From positions 111,914-175,913 of the forward strand of contig NZ_ML137710.1 of assembly GCF_004023625.1 (NCBI RefSeq): 64,000 bases of DNA. Reading direction: 5' to 3'. Below are positions 1 through 7,516 of this stretch, piece after piece (positions within the stretch are counted from its first letter, which is position 1; the number at the start of each line of letters is the position of its first letter). The position numbers were made by a program, and so were the translations under genes. The notes beneath the pieces are model-generated. The model searched no databases. It was given only the letters and a program-made list of their open reading frames with translations, and was not told the DNA's origin. The DNA is from Streptomyces cavernae. Its GTDB lineage: Bacteria; Actinomycetota; Actinomycetes; Streptomycetales; Streptomycetaceae.

Positions 1-84
<84 letters not shown>

Positions 85-105
85 ACTCCGGAGTCGCCGA
101 AGAGA

Positions 106-1635
106 TCAGAGCGCGTCCAGGACCTCCTTCGCCACCCGCTCGCCGGACCGTACCGCGCCGTCCATGAAGCCGTTCCAGTAGCCGGAGGTCTCCGTGCCCG
201 CCCAGTGGATGCCGTTCACCGGGGTGCGGCGGGCCTTGCCGTACTGGGTGAGGACGCCGGGCGGGGCGTAGGCGACGGGGCCGCCGCGGGAGTAGGCCTC
301 GTTGTTCCAGCGCTGCAGGACGAACGAGGTGGGGGTCTTGGCCTTGTCGCCGAAGTAGGTGACGTAGTCCTTGAGGACGGCCGCCTTGACCTCGTCCACG
401 GAGGCGGAGTCCAGCGTGCGCATCTCATCTGCCTCGATGAAGCCCATCAGGGCGCCGTAGGAGGCGTCCGGCGGGGAGTTGTCGAAGGTGGAGCGGACCG
501 TGCCGGTGTCGCTGACGATCTGGCCGTTGAGGCCGTCCGCGCGCCAGAACGGGGTGTCGTAGACGGCGATCGCCTTGCCGATGGAGCCCATCGGGAGGCG
601 CTGGGTGAGCTGGTCGCGCAGGGCCGGCAGCAGCGGGTCGTACTGGATGCGGGAGGCCAGCGGCGGCGGGACGGCGACGACGACCCGGCGCGCGGTGACG
701 GTGACGCCGTCCGCGGTGACGGTCAGCTTGCCGCCGGAGGAGGCGATGGAGCGCACCGGAGCGCCGAGCACCACCTTGTTGCCCAGCGACTCCGCCAGCT
801 TCTGCGGGATGAGCCCCGAACCGCCGACGAAGCGCAGCTCCTGGGCGCCGTTCGCGGTGTCCGTGAGGCGTTCCAGAGTGCCGGGATTGGACGCGTCGCC
901 CGCACCGGCGATGTAGGAGAGCACGAACAGCAGGGAGAGTTCGCGGGGTTGGGCCGAGAAGATGGAGGTGCAGGCCACGTCGAAGAGGAACTTGGCCGAC
1001 GGGATCACGGCGTTCTTCCGCAGCCAGGTCTCGAAGGTCTGGCCGTCCCATTCGACGGCCTTCTCCGCGGTCCAGGGCGCGTCCACCGGCACCTTGGTCG
1101 CCATGTCGTCGAGCATCGCCTGCACGGCGGCGGCGTTGGCGAGGCCCGCGATGTCGATCGGCGGTACCGAGCCGAGCAGGCCGTCGGTGGCGTACGGGGT
1201 CTTCGTACCGTCCTTGTACAGCAGGTTCTTGCCGGTGTTGTACGTCGGGAAGGTCTCCACACCCAGGCTGTCGGCGAGCGCCTTGATGCGGTCCTGGGTG
1301 GGGCCGATGAACTCCCCGCCGCCCTCGGTGACTCCGCCGTTGGCCAGTTTGAGGTTGACCACCCGGCCGCCGACGCGGTCCCGGGCCTCCAGGACGACGA
1401 CGGACTTGCCGGCCGCCGCGATGTCGCGGGCCGCGGTGAGCCCCGCGAGCCCGGCGCCGACGACGACGACGTCGGCCTCCCGGGCCGCCGCGGCCGAGGC
1501 GGTGCCGGTGCCCACGCCGGCGAGGGTGACGACACCCGTCGCGGCGGCGCCGCCGAGCATCGCGCGTCGGGAGAGCCTTGCGGGAGCTCTTCCGGAGTCG
1601 GAGTCCTTCGCGGAGACCTGTCTTTCACGTGCCAC
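106..1635 (-). CDS. Flavin-containing amine oxidase (FAD), Tat-exported
   Basis: A 509-residue FAD-dependent amine oxidase of the monoamine oxidase family, expected to oxidise an amine to an imine/aldehyde with release of H2O2. The N-terminus has a twin-arginine signal (LSRRAMLGG, Arg 23-24) with an A/G-rich hydrophobic stretch, so export by Tat with FAD already bound is expected. The Rossmann motif VVVVGAGLAGL follows directly, then LEARDRVGGRV, and near the C-terminus the FAD-closing motif HWAGTETSGYWNGFMDGA. The GTG start at 1635 is chosen because a GGAGG sits seven bases upstream on the coding strand and the Tat motif follows at the normal distance. The reading frame stays open further upstream, but that extension has no ribosome site. 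The amine substrate is unknown. Confidence 0.88.
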   Translation of the reverse strand: MARERQVSAKDSDSGRAPARLSRRAMLGGAAATGVVTLAGVGTGTASAAAAREADVVVVGAGLAGLTAARDIAAAGKSVVVLEARDRVGGRVVNLKLANGGVTEGGGEFIGPTQDRIKALADSLGVETFPTYNTGKNLLYKDGTKTPYATDGLLGSVPPIDIAGLANAAAVQAMLDDMATKVPVDAPWTAEKAVEWDGQTFETWLRKNAVIPSAKFLFDVACTSIFSAQPRELSLLFVLSYIAGAGDASNPGTLERLTDTANGAQELRFVGGSGLIPQKLAESLGNKVVLGAPVRSIASSGGKLTVTADGVTVTARRVVVAVPPPLASRIQYDPLLPALRDQLTQRLPMGSIGKAIAVYDTPFWRADGLNGQIVSDTGTVRSTFDNSPPDASYGALMGFIEADEMRTLDSASVDEVKAAVLKDYVTYFGDKAKTPTSFVLQRWNNEAYSRGGPVAYAPPGVLTQYGKARRTPVNGIHWAGTETSGYWNGFMDGAVRSGERVAKEVLDAL

Positions 1636-1900
1636 GTGCGTCCTCCGTCGTAAGCGGTACAGGCGAGTGTGAAGTGAATGGTGTTCAGAGCGAGCATTGT
1701 GGTGCATCCGGACGGTCCTGCACAGAGTTTTGACTGACCGGTAAGTAATGTGATTCCAGAGGTACTTGACGCATCGATATGCGAATTCGGTACAACCGTT
1801 CCGCACCCTTGACCGTCCACCTCAAGGCGTCGGACAACCCGACGCGTGAACGGGACCGAGTTCACCGGACCTTGGGTCCACCGAGCCTGTGGGGGAAGAC

Positions 1901-3244
1901 ATGAGACCTGTCTCCGTCGGGCGCACCGCGCGCCTCGGAGCCTGTGTCACCGCGGCGGCCGGTCTGCTGGCGTTGACGCCGGCCGTCCCGGCATTCGCCG
2001 ATGAGACCGACCAACTGTGGGTCGACGCGCCCTCCGAGCTGAGCCTGCCGCTCGGCGTGGACGGCGGGCCGCCGCAGACCCGATCGCTCGACCTCGGGTT
2101 GTACCACGACAACGACAACTTCACGGTGACCGACGGCCGCCTCACCGTGGACATCTCGGGGCTCACCGGCGTCGCCGAGGTGACCTGGCCCGACAACTGC
2201 GCGCCGAGCGGGACGACCGCGGTGTGCAGCGTTCCCGAAGTACCGACCATCGGGGCCGACTACGACGAGCAGATCCACCTCGCGGTGCGCGCGGCGGACG
2301 GCGTCGCGGCCGGGGCGCAGGGACGGATCACCTACGAGGCCACGGCCGTCGGCGGCCCGGACGGCACGCTCACCGCGCCGCGGGAGAGTTTCGACACCAC
2401 GGTCACCATCGCGGCCGGGCCCGACCTCGCCCTCGCCGACGTCGCACCGGTCAAGGGTGCGAAGCCGGGCACCACCGAGACCGTGCCGTTAGCCCTGACC
2501 AACAAGGGGAACGGGGCCGCGAACGGCTTCACGCTGAAGATGTTCGCGTCTTACGGGCTGGAGTTCCCGACGAAGTACGACGAGTGCTCGTACACCGGGA
2601 TCGGGGGTACGGACGAGGCGCCAATGACTCAGGTGACCTGCGCCTTCGACGAGGTGCTGGAGCCGGGCGACTCCTTCGCGCTCCCCGCGCCGCTCCGGGT
2701 CGTGCTCGCCGGGCACGCCATGGGCGAGCGGCTGGACCTCAGCGTGGAGCCTGGTGGCGGAGCCACCGACATCTCCGACGACGACAACTACGTGGTGGCC
2801 GGTTTCGCCGTCGACAACACCGCGGACTTCGCGGTGACCGGTGCCGCGGTCTCGGGCGCGGCGGGCACCACCGTCACCGCCCCGCTGACCTTCAAGAACA
2901 ACGGCCCCGGCTGGCTGGGCAACCTCGGTTCCGGCGAAGCCGTCGCCGTGGTCAGGCTGATCGTGCCGCAGGGCACCACCGTCACCGGGGTCCCCTCGGG
3001 CTGTGAACCGCGCACTCTGGGCGGCGGCTACTACCCACGCCGGACGGGCGCCCCGCGATACGACTGCGACCTGCCGTACTGGGTGCTGGAGAACACGCAA
3101 CGCCCGTACGCCTTCACGCTGCGCATCGACACGGTCCTGCCCGGCACGACCGGCGCCGTCAGCATCCATCCCGGTTGGGGGAACAGCGGGTTCCCCTTCG
3201 ATCCGGACATCACGAACAACACCTCCGTGCTCGCGGTGAACTAG
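1901..3244 (+). CDS. Secreted hypothetical protein with DUF11/CARDB-like beta domains
   Basis: 447 residues. A Sec signal peptide of about 33 residues ends A-F-A before Asp-Glu. The mature part contains three stretches with the look of DUF11/CARDB beta-sandwich repeats (segments such as PLALTNKGNGAANGFTLKM and PLTFKNNGPGWLGNLGSG, each with a conserved Asn-rich turn). There is no C-terminal membrane segment or sorting motif, so it is probably released. ATG 1901 has GGGGGAAG just upstream; a GTG at 1889 is the alternative. Leu in V-P-L-A-L (2489-2491) is encoded by TTA, the rare codon read by the bldA tRNA, so translation may be limited to late growth. A similar exported protein is encoded at 44713-46164. 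The stop codon TAG lies inside the left target duplication of a MITE. Function unknown. Confidence 0.8.
   Translation: MRPVSVGRTARLGACVTAAAGLLALTPAVPAFADETDQLWVDAPSELSLPLGVDGGPPQTRSLDLGLYHDNDNFTVTDGRLTVDISGLTGVAEVTWPDNCAPSGTTAVCSVPEVPTIGADYDEQIHLAVRAADGVAAGAQGRITYEATAVGGPDGTLTAPRESFDTTVTIAAGPDLALADVAPVKGAKPGTTETVPLALTNKGNGAANGFTLKMFASYGLEFPTKYDECSYTGIGGTDEAPMTQVTCAFDEVLEPGDSFALPAPLRVVLAGHAMGERLDLSVEPGGGATDISDDDNYVVAGFAVDNTADFAVTGAAVSGAAGTTVTAPLTFKNNGPGWLGNLGSGEAVAVVRLIVPQGTTVTGVPSGCEPRTLGGGYYPRRTGAPRYDCDLPYWVLENTQRPYAFTLRIDTVLPGTTGAVSIHPGWGNSGFPFDPDITNNTSVLAVN
2489..2491 (+). promoter_or_regulatory. TTA leucine codon (bldA-dependent translation point)
   Basis: In-frame TTA in the secreted-protein gene. 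It is the only TTA codon I noticed in a convincing gene of this window. In Streptomyces such codons need the developmentally regulated bldA tRNA. Confidence 0.8.
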
Positions 3245-3374
3245 TGTCCTGCGCCGGAAGTTCCTAGGCGGTTCCGGCTGAGCCGCCGACGGTCAACGCG
3301 CCTGATCGGCGGCCGGGGATCCGACCGTCGAGACGAGACAGATCTACCGACGGATTTCTGGCGCAGGACACTAG
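3241..3374. mobile_element. MITE-like element with 11-bp perfect terminal repeats and CTAG duplication
   Basis: Positions 3245-3255 (TGTCCTGCGCC) and 3360-3370 (GGCGCAGGACA) are a perfect inverted repeat, and similarity continues imperfectly for about 16 more bases inward. The 126-bp element (3245-3370) is flanked by CTAG at 3241-3244 and 3371-3374, which looks like a 4-bp target duplication. It holds no ORF of note, so it would need a transposase in trans. The YTAR-type 4-bp target fits IS701-like transposases as I know them; a TA target (IS630/Tc1) is the alternative. The left CTAG contains the TAG stop of the upstream gene. Confidence 0.7.
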
Positions 3375-3511
3375 TGTGCCGCAGGTGGTTCGTCGTTGGA
3401 TCCCGTAGGAGTTCATCTAATGGGACTCGAAGACGGTCGTCACCAGCCCTGAGCAGAGTCGGGGGTTGAGATCTGCCGGGATACGGGGGCCTCTCCGTGG
3501 CCCGAAACCTG

Positions 3512-3554
3512 AGGTTGAGCGAGACGCCGGGTGTTCGTCGGCCTCGCTCAACCT
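3512..3554. repeat. Hairpin, 12-bp perfect stem
   Basis: AGGTTGAGCGAG (3512-3523) pairs perfectly with CTCGCTCAACCT (3543-3554), leaving a 19-nt loop. It lies between the MITE and the monooxygenase gene. It may be a transcription terminator for the secreted-protein gene or part of a decayed mobile element. I see no gene in the rest of 3375-3588. Confidence 0.5.
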
Positions 3555-3588
3555 GAGGCACCAGCCATGTGAGAGCGGTTCGGCAGAC

Positions 3589-3624
3589 GCGTATCTGCAG
3601 GCGCCTATGCGCATGCAGATACGC
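3589..3624 (-). terminator. Terminator-like hairpin after the monooxygenase gene
   Basis: GCGTATCTGCA (3589-3599) and TGCAGATACGC (3614-3624) form a perfect 11-bp stem with a 14-nt loop. It starts five bases beyond the stop codon of the minus-strand monooxygenase. There is no U tract, which is common for Streptomyces terminators. Confidence 0.6.
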
Positions 3625-3629
3625 ACGCT

Positions 3630-4835
3630 TCAGCGCGCGGCGGGACGGGAGGCCCGCGACGTGTTGCGTGCCACCGCCTTCGCGATCTTCGGTGCGTCGA
3701 GCGCGATCTCGCGGAGCGTCCCGCTGATCGGGTTGGCGAAGCCGGTGAAGTAGAGCCCGGGCGCGTTCCTGGGGCTGTGTGCCCCGTGCACCACCGGCTT
3801 CCCTCGCTCGTCCAGTACGCCGAGGTGCCCGACGAGGCCCTCCAGCGCCCGCCGGTACCCGGTCGCGGCGATCACGACGTCCGGCCCGATCCGCTCGCCG
3901 TTCGCGAGCAGCACCTTCCCGTCCTCGAAGCCCTCCACGGCGGCCACGACCTCGACCTTCCCCTTGCGTACGGCGTCGATGAGGCCGACGTCCTGCACGG
4001 GGATCGCGCCTTCCTTGACGCGCGAGTAGAGCCCGCTGTCCGGGCGCGGCAGCCCTAGTGCGGACAGATCGGGGACGCTGAGCCGGGCCATCGGCCTGGC
4101 CAGCCGGTCGACGAGCGCGACCGGCAGCCGCCGCACGAGGACGGCCGTGTACTGGGCGGCCCAGCCGGCCGTCGAGCGTCGCACGATGTGGGGCGCGGTG
4201 CGGACGGACAGACGCACCCGGGAAGCGCCGCCCTCGACCAGGTTGACGGCTATCTCCGCGCCCGTGTTGCCGACGCCGACGACGAGGACGTCGCGGCCGG
4301 CGTACGGGGTCGGTTCGCGGTACTCGCCGGCGTGCAGGAACTCTCCGGTGAAGGTGTCGCGGCCCGGCCAGTCCGGGATGTTCGGCGTGTGGTTGTAGCC
4401 GGTGGCGACGACCACCGCGCTGCCGGTCAGTTCCCGGCCGCCGGTGGCGTGCAGCACCCAGTCCTCGCCGGAGCGCTCGATGCGGGTGACCTCCACGCCG
4501 GTGACGATCTCCAGTTCGTGGTGCTCGGCGTACTTCTCCAGGTAGCGCACGACGTCGTCGCGGGACACCCAGCGTCCGAACCTGCGCGGCATCGGCAGGC
4601 CCGGCAGTGCGGACAGCCGACGGGTGGTGTGCAGCCGGAGCCGGTCGTAGTGCCTCCGCCAGGAGGCGCCGACGTGCTCGGTCTTCTCCAGCACGACGGC
4701 CCGTACGCCCTGGGCACGCAGCGCGTACGCCGCGGACAGCCCGCCGGGACCGCCGCCGACGACATACACGGGACGGTCGTTCTGGAGCGGCACGAGCGGG
4801 TGCCCCGAGGATGACGAGTGGGGGGAGTCAGCCAT
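3630..4835 (-). CDS. Flavin-dependent monooxygenase (FMO/YUCCA-like)
   Basis: 401 residues, the normal size for group B flavoprotein monooxygenases, which use FAD and NADPH to hydroxylate or N/S-oxygenate small substrates. Visible motifs are the FAD-binding VVGGGPGGLSAAYAL near the N-terminus, the FMO fingerprint FTGEFLHAGEY (F-x-G-x3-H-x3-Y), the NADPH-binding VVGVGNTGAEIAVNL, and a C-terminal ATGYRRAL. ATG 4835 is chosen because conserved sequence begins soon after; its ribosome site is weak. The frame is open far upstream but that part is low-quality sequence antisense to the DoxX gene. It is divergent from DoxX, with a proposed regulon operator at 4974-4988 between them, which links it to the catabolic set. 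Substrate unknown. Confidence 0.85.
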   Translation of the reverse strand: MADSPHSSSSGHPLVPLQNDRPVYVVGGGPGGLSAAYALRAQGVRAVVLEKTEHVGASWRRHYDRLRLHTTRRLSALPGLPMPRRFGRWVSRDDVVRYLEKYAEHHELEIVTGVEVTRIERSGEDWVLHATGGRELTGSAVVVATGYNHTPNIPDWPGRDTFTGEFLHAGEYREPTPYAGRDVLVVGVGNTGAEIAVNLVEGGASRVRLSVRTAPHIVRRSTAGWAAQYTAVLVRRLPVALVDRLARPMARLSVPDLSALGLPRPDSGLYSRVKEGAIPVQDVGLIDAVRKGKVEVVAAVEGFEDGKVLLANGERIGPDVVIAATGYRRALEGLVGHLGVLDERGKPVVHGAHSPRNAPGLYFTGFANPISGTLREIALDAPKIAKAVARNTSRASRPAAR

Positions 4836-4973
4836 GAGCGGGAGCGTAACCGCCGGTTCACTTGGTGGGTCTCGGTCAAGCCGGGAAACCATTGCGAATC
4901 GATCACGGCCGGCGGAGAAGTGTGTGGTGTCGGTGGCGTACGCCTCTTGCGCTCGTGGCGCCCGTCCGCTGAA

Positions 4974-4988
4974 CTGACGTACCGTCAG
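4974..4988. promoter_or_regulatory. Proposed regulon operator 1
   Basis: CTGACG-TAC-CGTCAG, a perfect 6-bp inverted repeat with a 3-bp spacer, in the divergent region between the monooxygenase (start 4835) and DoxX (start 5022). It is placed 33 bp before the DoxX start, where a bound repressor would block RNA polymerase. Confidence 0.7.
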
Positions 4989-5021
4989 ATACTGGCCTGA
5001 CGGGCGACGGGAGGCTGCCGC

Positions 5022-5474
5022 ATGGACACGGTCTGGCTCAGCGGGGCGGAGTGGGTTGCCGTGTTGCGGATCGGCCTCGGGCTGTGGTGGCTGGAGAGCT
5101 GGCGGCACAAGGACAAGAAAGGGTGGTTCCAGCGGGGGACCGGGATCGCCTGGGCCGCCGACGTCGCGGCCAAGCACCGGTGGAACGCCGTCCGCAGCGG
5201 CTTCGACGTGGTCGTCGCGCCCCGGCCGCAGACCATGGCGTATGTCGTCGTGTACGCCGAACTCGCCCTCGGACTCGGCCTGGTGAGCGGATTCCTCACC
5301 CCTGTCGCCCTGGTCGGCGGGCTGCTGCTCAATCTGCTCTACCTCGTCCTCATGATCCACGACTGGGCCGAGCAGGGGCAGAACTCGATGATGGCGCTCA
5401 TCTCGGTGGTCGCGCTGTTCACGATGTCGTGGCAGACGTGGTCGCTCGACGACGTGTTCGGGTTGTTCCAGTGA
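5022..5474 (+). CDS. DoxX-family membrane protein
   Basis: 150 residues with four hydrophobic segments, the size and topology of the DoxX family. DoxX-like proteins are often found beside oxidoreductases, but their activity is mostly undefined. A good GGGAGG (5009-5014) precedes the ATG by seven bases. The stop overlaps the start of the DUF35 gene (GTGA), so the two are translationally coupled. The first third is Trp/Lys-rich (GLWWLESWRHKDKKGW), and the membrane segments follow from about residue 70. It is the first gene of an operon behind operator 1. Confidence 0.75.
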   Translation: MDTVWLSGAEWVAVLRIGLGLWWLESWRHKDKKGWFQRGTGIAWAADVAAKHRWNAVRSGFDVVVAPRPQTMAYVVVYAELALGLGLVSGFLTPVALVGGLLLNLLYLVLMIHDWAEQGQNSMMALISVVALFTMSWQTWSLDDVFGLFQ

Positions 5475-5899
5475 GCGGCGCCCACCGCGCGACGCGGTTC
5501 GACCTGCCGGACATCGACACCTTCACCCGGCCCTACTGGGACGCCGCGGCCGCGGGCATGCTGCTGCTGCGCCGGTGCGGCGCCTGCGACCGGGCCCATC
5601 ACTACCCGCGTGAGTTCTGTCCCTTCTGCTGGAGCGACGACGTGGGCTGGGAGCCCGCGAGCGGGCGCGCCACGCTCTACACCTGGTCCGTCGTCCACCG
5701 CAACGACCTCCCGCCGTTCGGCGAGCGGGTGCCGTACGTCGCGGCCGTGGTGGATCTGGCGGAGGGGCCCCGGATGATGAGTGAGGTGGTGGAGTGCGCG
5801 GAGGAGGATCTGCGGGTCGGGATGGGACTGGAGGTGGCCTTCCGGGCCCTCGGAGAGGAGGGGGCCGTCGTCCCGGTGTTCCGGCCCGTCCGACCGTAG
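5471..5899 (+). CDS. DUF35 / OB-fold protein with zinc ribbon
   Basis: 142 residues with the two-part DUF35 layout. An N-terminal rubredoxin-like zinc ribbon (C-G-A-C, then C-P-F-C, at about residues 37-54) is followed by an acyl-CoA-binding OB fold. DUF35 proteins act as partners of SCP-x/Ltp-type thiolases; in mycobacterial steroid breakdown the DUF35 part of ChsH2 activates the Ltp2 aldolase. The GTG start is fixed by the GTGA overlap with the DoxX stop. No thiolase is adjacent in this operon. Its partner could be the thiolase at 7517-8701, which is under the same proposed operator. Confidence 0.82.
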   Translation: MSGAHRATRFDLPDIDTFTRPYWDAAAAGMLLLRRCGACDRAHHYPREFCPFCWSDDVGWEPASGRATLYTWSVVHRNDLPPFGERVPYVAAVVDLAEGPRMMSEVVECAEEDLRVGMGLEVAFRALGEEGAVVPVFRPVRP

Positions 5900-5914
5900 C
5901 GAAACAATGGGCCG

Positions 5915-6517
5915 ATGGCCGATCTGCGTGAGCCCCACACCATCCGCCCGCTGCCCGAACTGTCCGACGGCACAGTGCTGTTGCGCACGTGGGACCCCAC
6001 GTCCGACGTGGATGCCGAAGCCTGGCTGCGTGGCCTGACCGATCCGGAGTTCCTGCGCTGGAACACCCTGCTGACGGCGGTCGAGAACCTCGCCGCGGCG
6101 CGGGACACGCTGCTCGCCCGGGAGGAGGACCGGCGACAGGGCGGCAGCGCCTCCTTCTGCATCGCCGACGCGGACAGCGGCGCGGTCCTCGGCCACATGG
6201 GCGTCAACGACATCAACCCGGTGATGCGCAACGCCCGCGTCGGCTACTGGGTCCTGCCGGAGGCCCGCGGCCGGGGGGCCGCCCGCCGCGCCCTCACCCT
6301 CGCCACTCGCTGGGCCTTCGCCGAACTCCCGCTCCACCGGCTGGAACTGGGCCACGCCCTCGGCAACGGCGCCTCCTGCCGGGTCGCCGACCGCTGCGGC
6401 TTCCCGTACGAAGGCACCCTCCGCGGGGCGATGTTCGAGGCTGGGCGCAAGGACGCCTTCCGGGACGTCCATCTGCACGCCCGGCTGGCGACGGACCCGG
6501 AACCCGCGGACCCGTGA
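5915..6517 (+). CDS. GNAT N-acetyltransferase, RimJ/RimL type
   Basis: 200 residues. The core shows the GNAT layout: a beta strand ending GYWVLPEARGRGAARRAL carries the acetyl-CoA pyrophosphate-binding R/Q-x-x-G-x-G/A signature, and later LGHALGNGASCRVADRCGF matches the RimJ/RimL segment L-x-x-x-x-x-N-x-x-S-x-x-V-x-x-x-x-G-F. It would acetylate an amine or protein N-terminus; the target is unknown. It lies 15 bases after the DUF35 gene on the same strand and is probably the third gene of the operon, although a link to the catabolic theme is not obvious. Confidence 0.82.
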   Translation: MADLREPHTIRPLPELSDGTVLLRTWDPTSDVDAEAWLRGLTDPEFLRWNTLLTAVENLAAARDTLLAREEDRRQGGSASFCIADADSGAVLGHMGVNDINPVMRNARVGYWVLPEARGRGAARRALTLATRWAFAELPLHRLELGHALGNGASCRVADRCGFPYEGTLRGAMFEAGRKDAFRDVHLHARLATDPEPADP

Positions 6518-6526
6518 CCCGCGGAA

Positions 6527-6570
6527 CGAAGGTGAACTCCACCGAAGGTGAAGTCCACCGAAGGTGAACC
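6527..6570. repeat. 16-bp tandem repeat, 2.75 copies
   Basis: The unit CGAAGGTGAACTCCAC occurs at 6527-6542, 6543-6558 (one change) and partly at 6559-6570. It fills most of the space between the convergent GNAT and PNPOx genes and has no evident role. Confidence 0.8.
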
Positions 6571-6587
6571 CCGCAGCCGCCCCGGCC

Positions 6588-7247
6588 TCACGGCCACAGC
6601 AACTCCCTGCGCCAAACACCCCCCACCTTGCGGTAGTTCAGGCGTACATGCCGCCTGCGGGCGTCGCCCTGGAAGAACTCCGCCTCCGTGGGGTGCAGGT
6701 GGTACAGGGTCCAGCTCGGGGCGGCCGCGTCCGGTTCCTCCTGGGCGCGCTGCCAGGCCGCGTCGGACGCGCTGTGCAACTCGTCGAGTGACGACAGGAC
6801 TTCGCTCTGGCGACCCACCAGGGCCGACGCCAGCGCGCCCAGGGAACGAGCCCGCAGGTCCGCCCGGCTCGCGGTCGCCGAGTCGGTGGCGACCGTGCCG
6901 CGCAGCCGGATCTGGCGGGCCTGCGCCGCCCAGTAGAAGTGCAGCGCCGCGCGGGGGTCCGCCGCGAGCTGACGGCCCTTGCGGCTCGTCGAGTGCGTCG
7001 CGAACGACCAGCCGTGGGAAGCGTCCGCCCCGTGCAGCATCACCGTCCGCACGTCCGGCGCGCCCTCCTCGTCGACCGTCGCCAGCGCCATCGTGTGCGG
7101 CTCGGTCTGCCCGGCCGCCACCGCCGCGGCGAACCACTCGGCGAACAACGCGAGCGGTTCCTCCGGCGCGACCGACGGGTCGAACTCCGGCAGCTCCGTG
7201 TCCCACACCTTCTGCGTCCGCAACAGCGCGTCGAGATCGTGATCCAT
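6588..7247 (-). CDS. Pyridoxamine 5'-phosphate oxidase family protein (PdxH-like)
   Basis: 219 residues, matching the usual length of PdxH (about 218 in E. coli). The split-barrel FMN-binding core is evident: APDVRTVMLHGAD, FATHSTSRKGRQL (FMN phosphate contacts) and AALHFYWAAQARQIRLRG. The C-terminal PNPOx dimerisation region ends WRRELLWP, comparable to the R-L-x-P end of PdxH. It could oxidise pyridoxamine/pyridoxine phosphate to pyridoxal phosphate, or be a PhzG-like oxidase with another substrate. The 242-bp heptanucleotide array begins 14 bases upstream of its ATG, so its promoter must lie inside or beyond the repeat, or it is read through from the thiolase gene. Confidence 0.85.
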   Translation of the reverse strand: MDHDLDALLRTQKVWDTELPEFDPSVAPEEPLALFAEWFAAAVAAGQTEPHTMALATVDEEGAPDVRTVMLHGADASHGWSFATHSTSRKGRQLAADPRAALHFYWAAQARQIRLRGTVATDSATASRADLRARSLGALASALVGRQSEVLSSLDELHSASDAAWQRAQEEPDAAAPSWTLYHLHPTEAEFFQGDARRRHVRLNYRKVGGVWRRELLWP

Positions 7248-7261
7248 GGGCCGAGTATCCT

Positions 7262-7503
7262 CTGCGGCCTGCGGCCTGCGGCCTGCGGCCTGCGGCCTGC
7301 GGCCTGCGGCCTGCGGCCTGCGGCCTGCGGCCTGCGGCCTGCGGCCTGCGGCCTGCGGCCTGCGGCCTGCGGCCTGCGGCCTGCGGCCTGCGGCCTGCGG
7401 CCTGCGGCCTGCGGCCTGCGGCCTGCGGCCTGCGGCCTGCGGCCTGCGGCCTGCGGCCTGCGGCCTGCGGCCTGCGGCCTGCGGCCTGCGGCCTGCGGCC
7501 TGC
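7262..7503. repeat. Heptanucleotide tandem repeat (GCGGCCT), 34.6 copies
   Basis: Perfectly periodic (7 bp) from 7262 to 7503 with no interruption that I can see. It lies between the stop of the thiolase gene (7517) and the start of the PNPOx gene (7247), both on the minus strand. All frames stay open through it and would encode L-R-P-A-A-C-G repeats, but no gene start feeds such a product. A perfect array of this length should be prone to slippage, so copy number probably varies between isolates. Confidence 0.95.
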
Positions 7504-7516
7504 CGCCGACGGGCCC

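Noticed and set aside
3417..3626. 69-residue minus-strand ORF after the MITE
   Set aside because: It spans two hairpins and has no recognisable motif or ribosome site.
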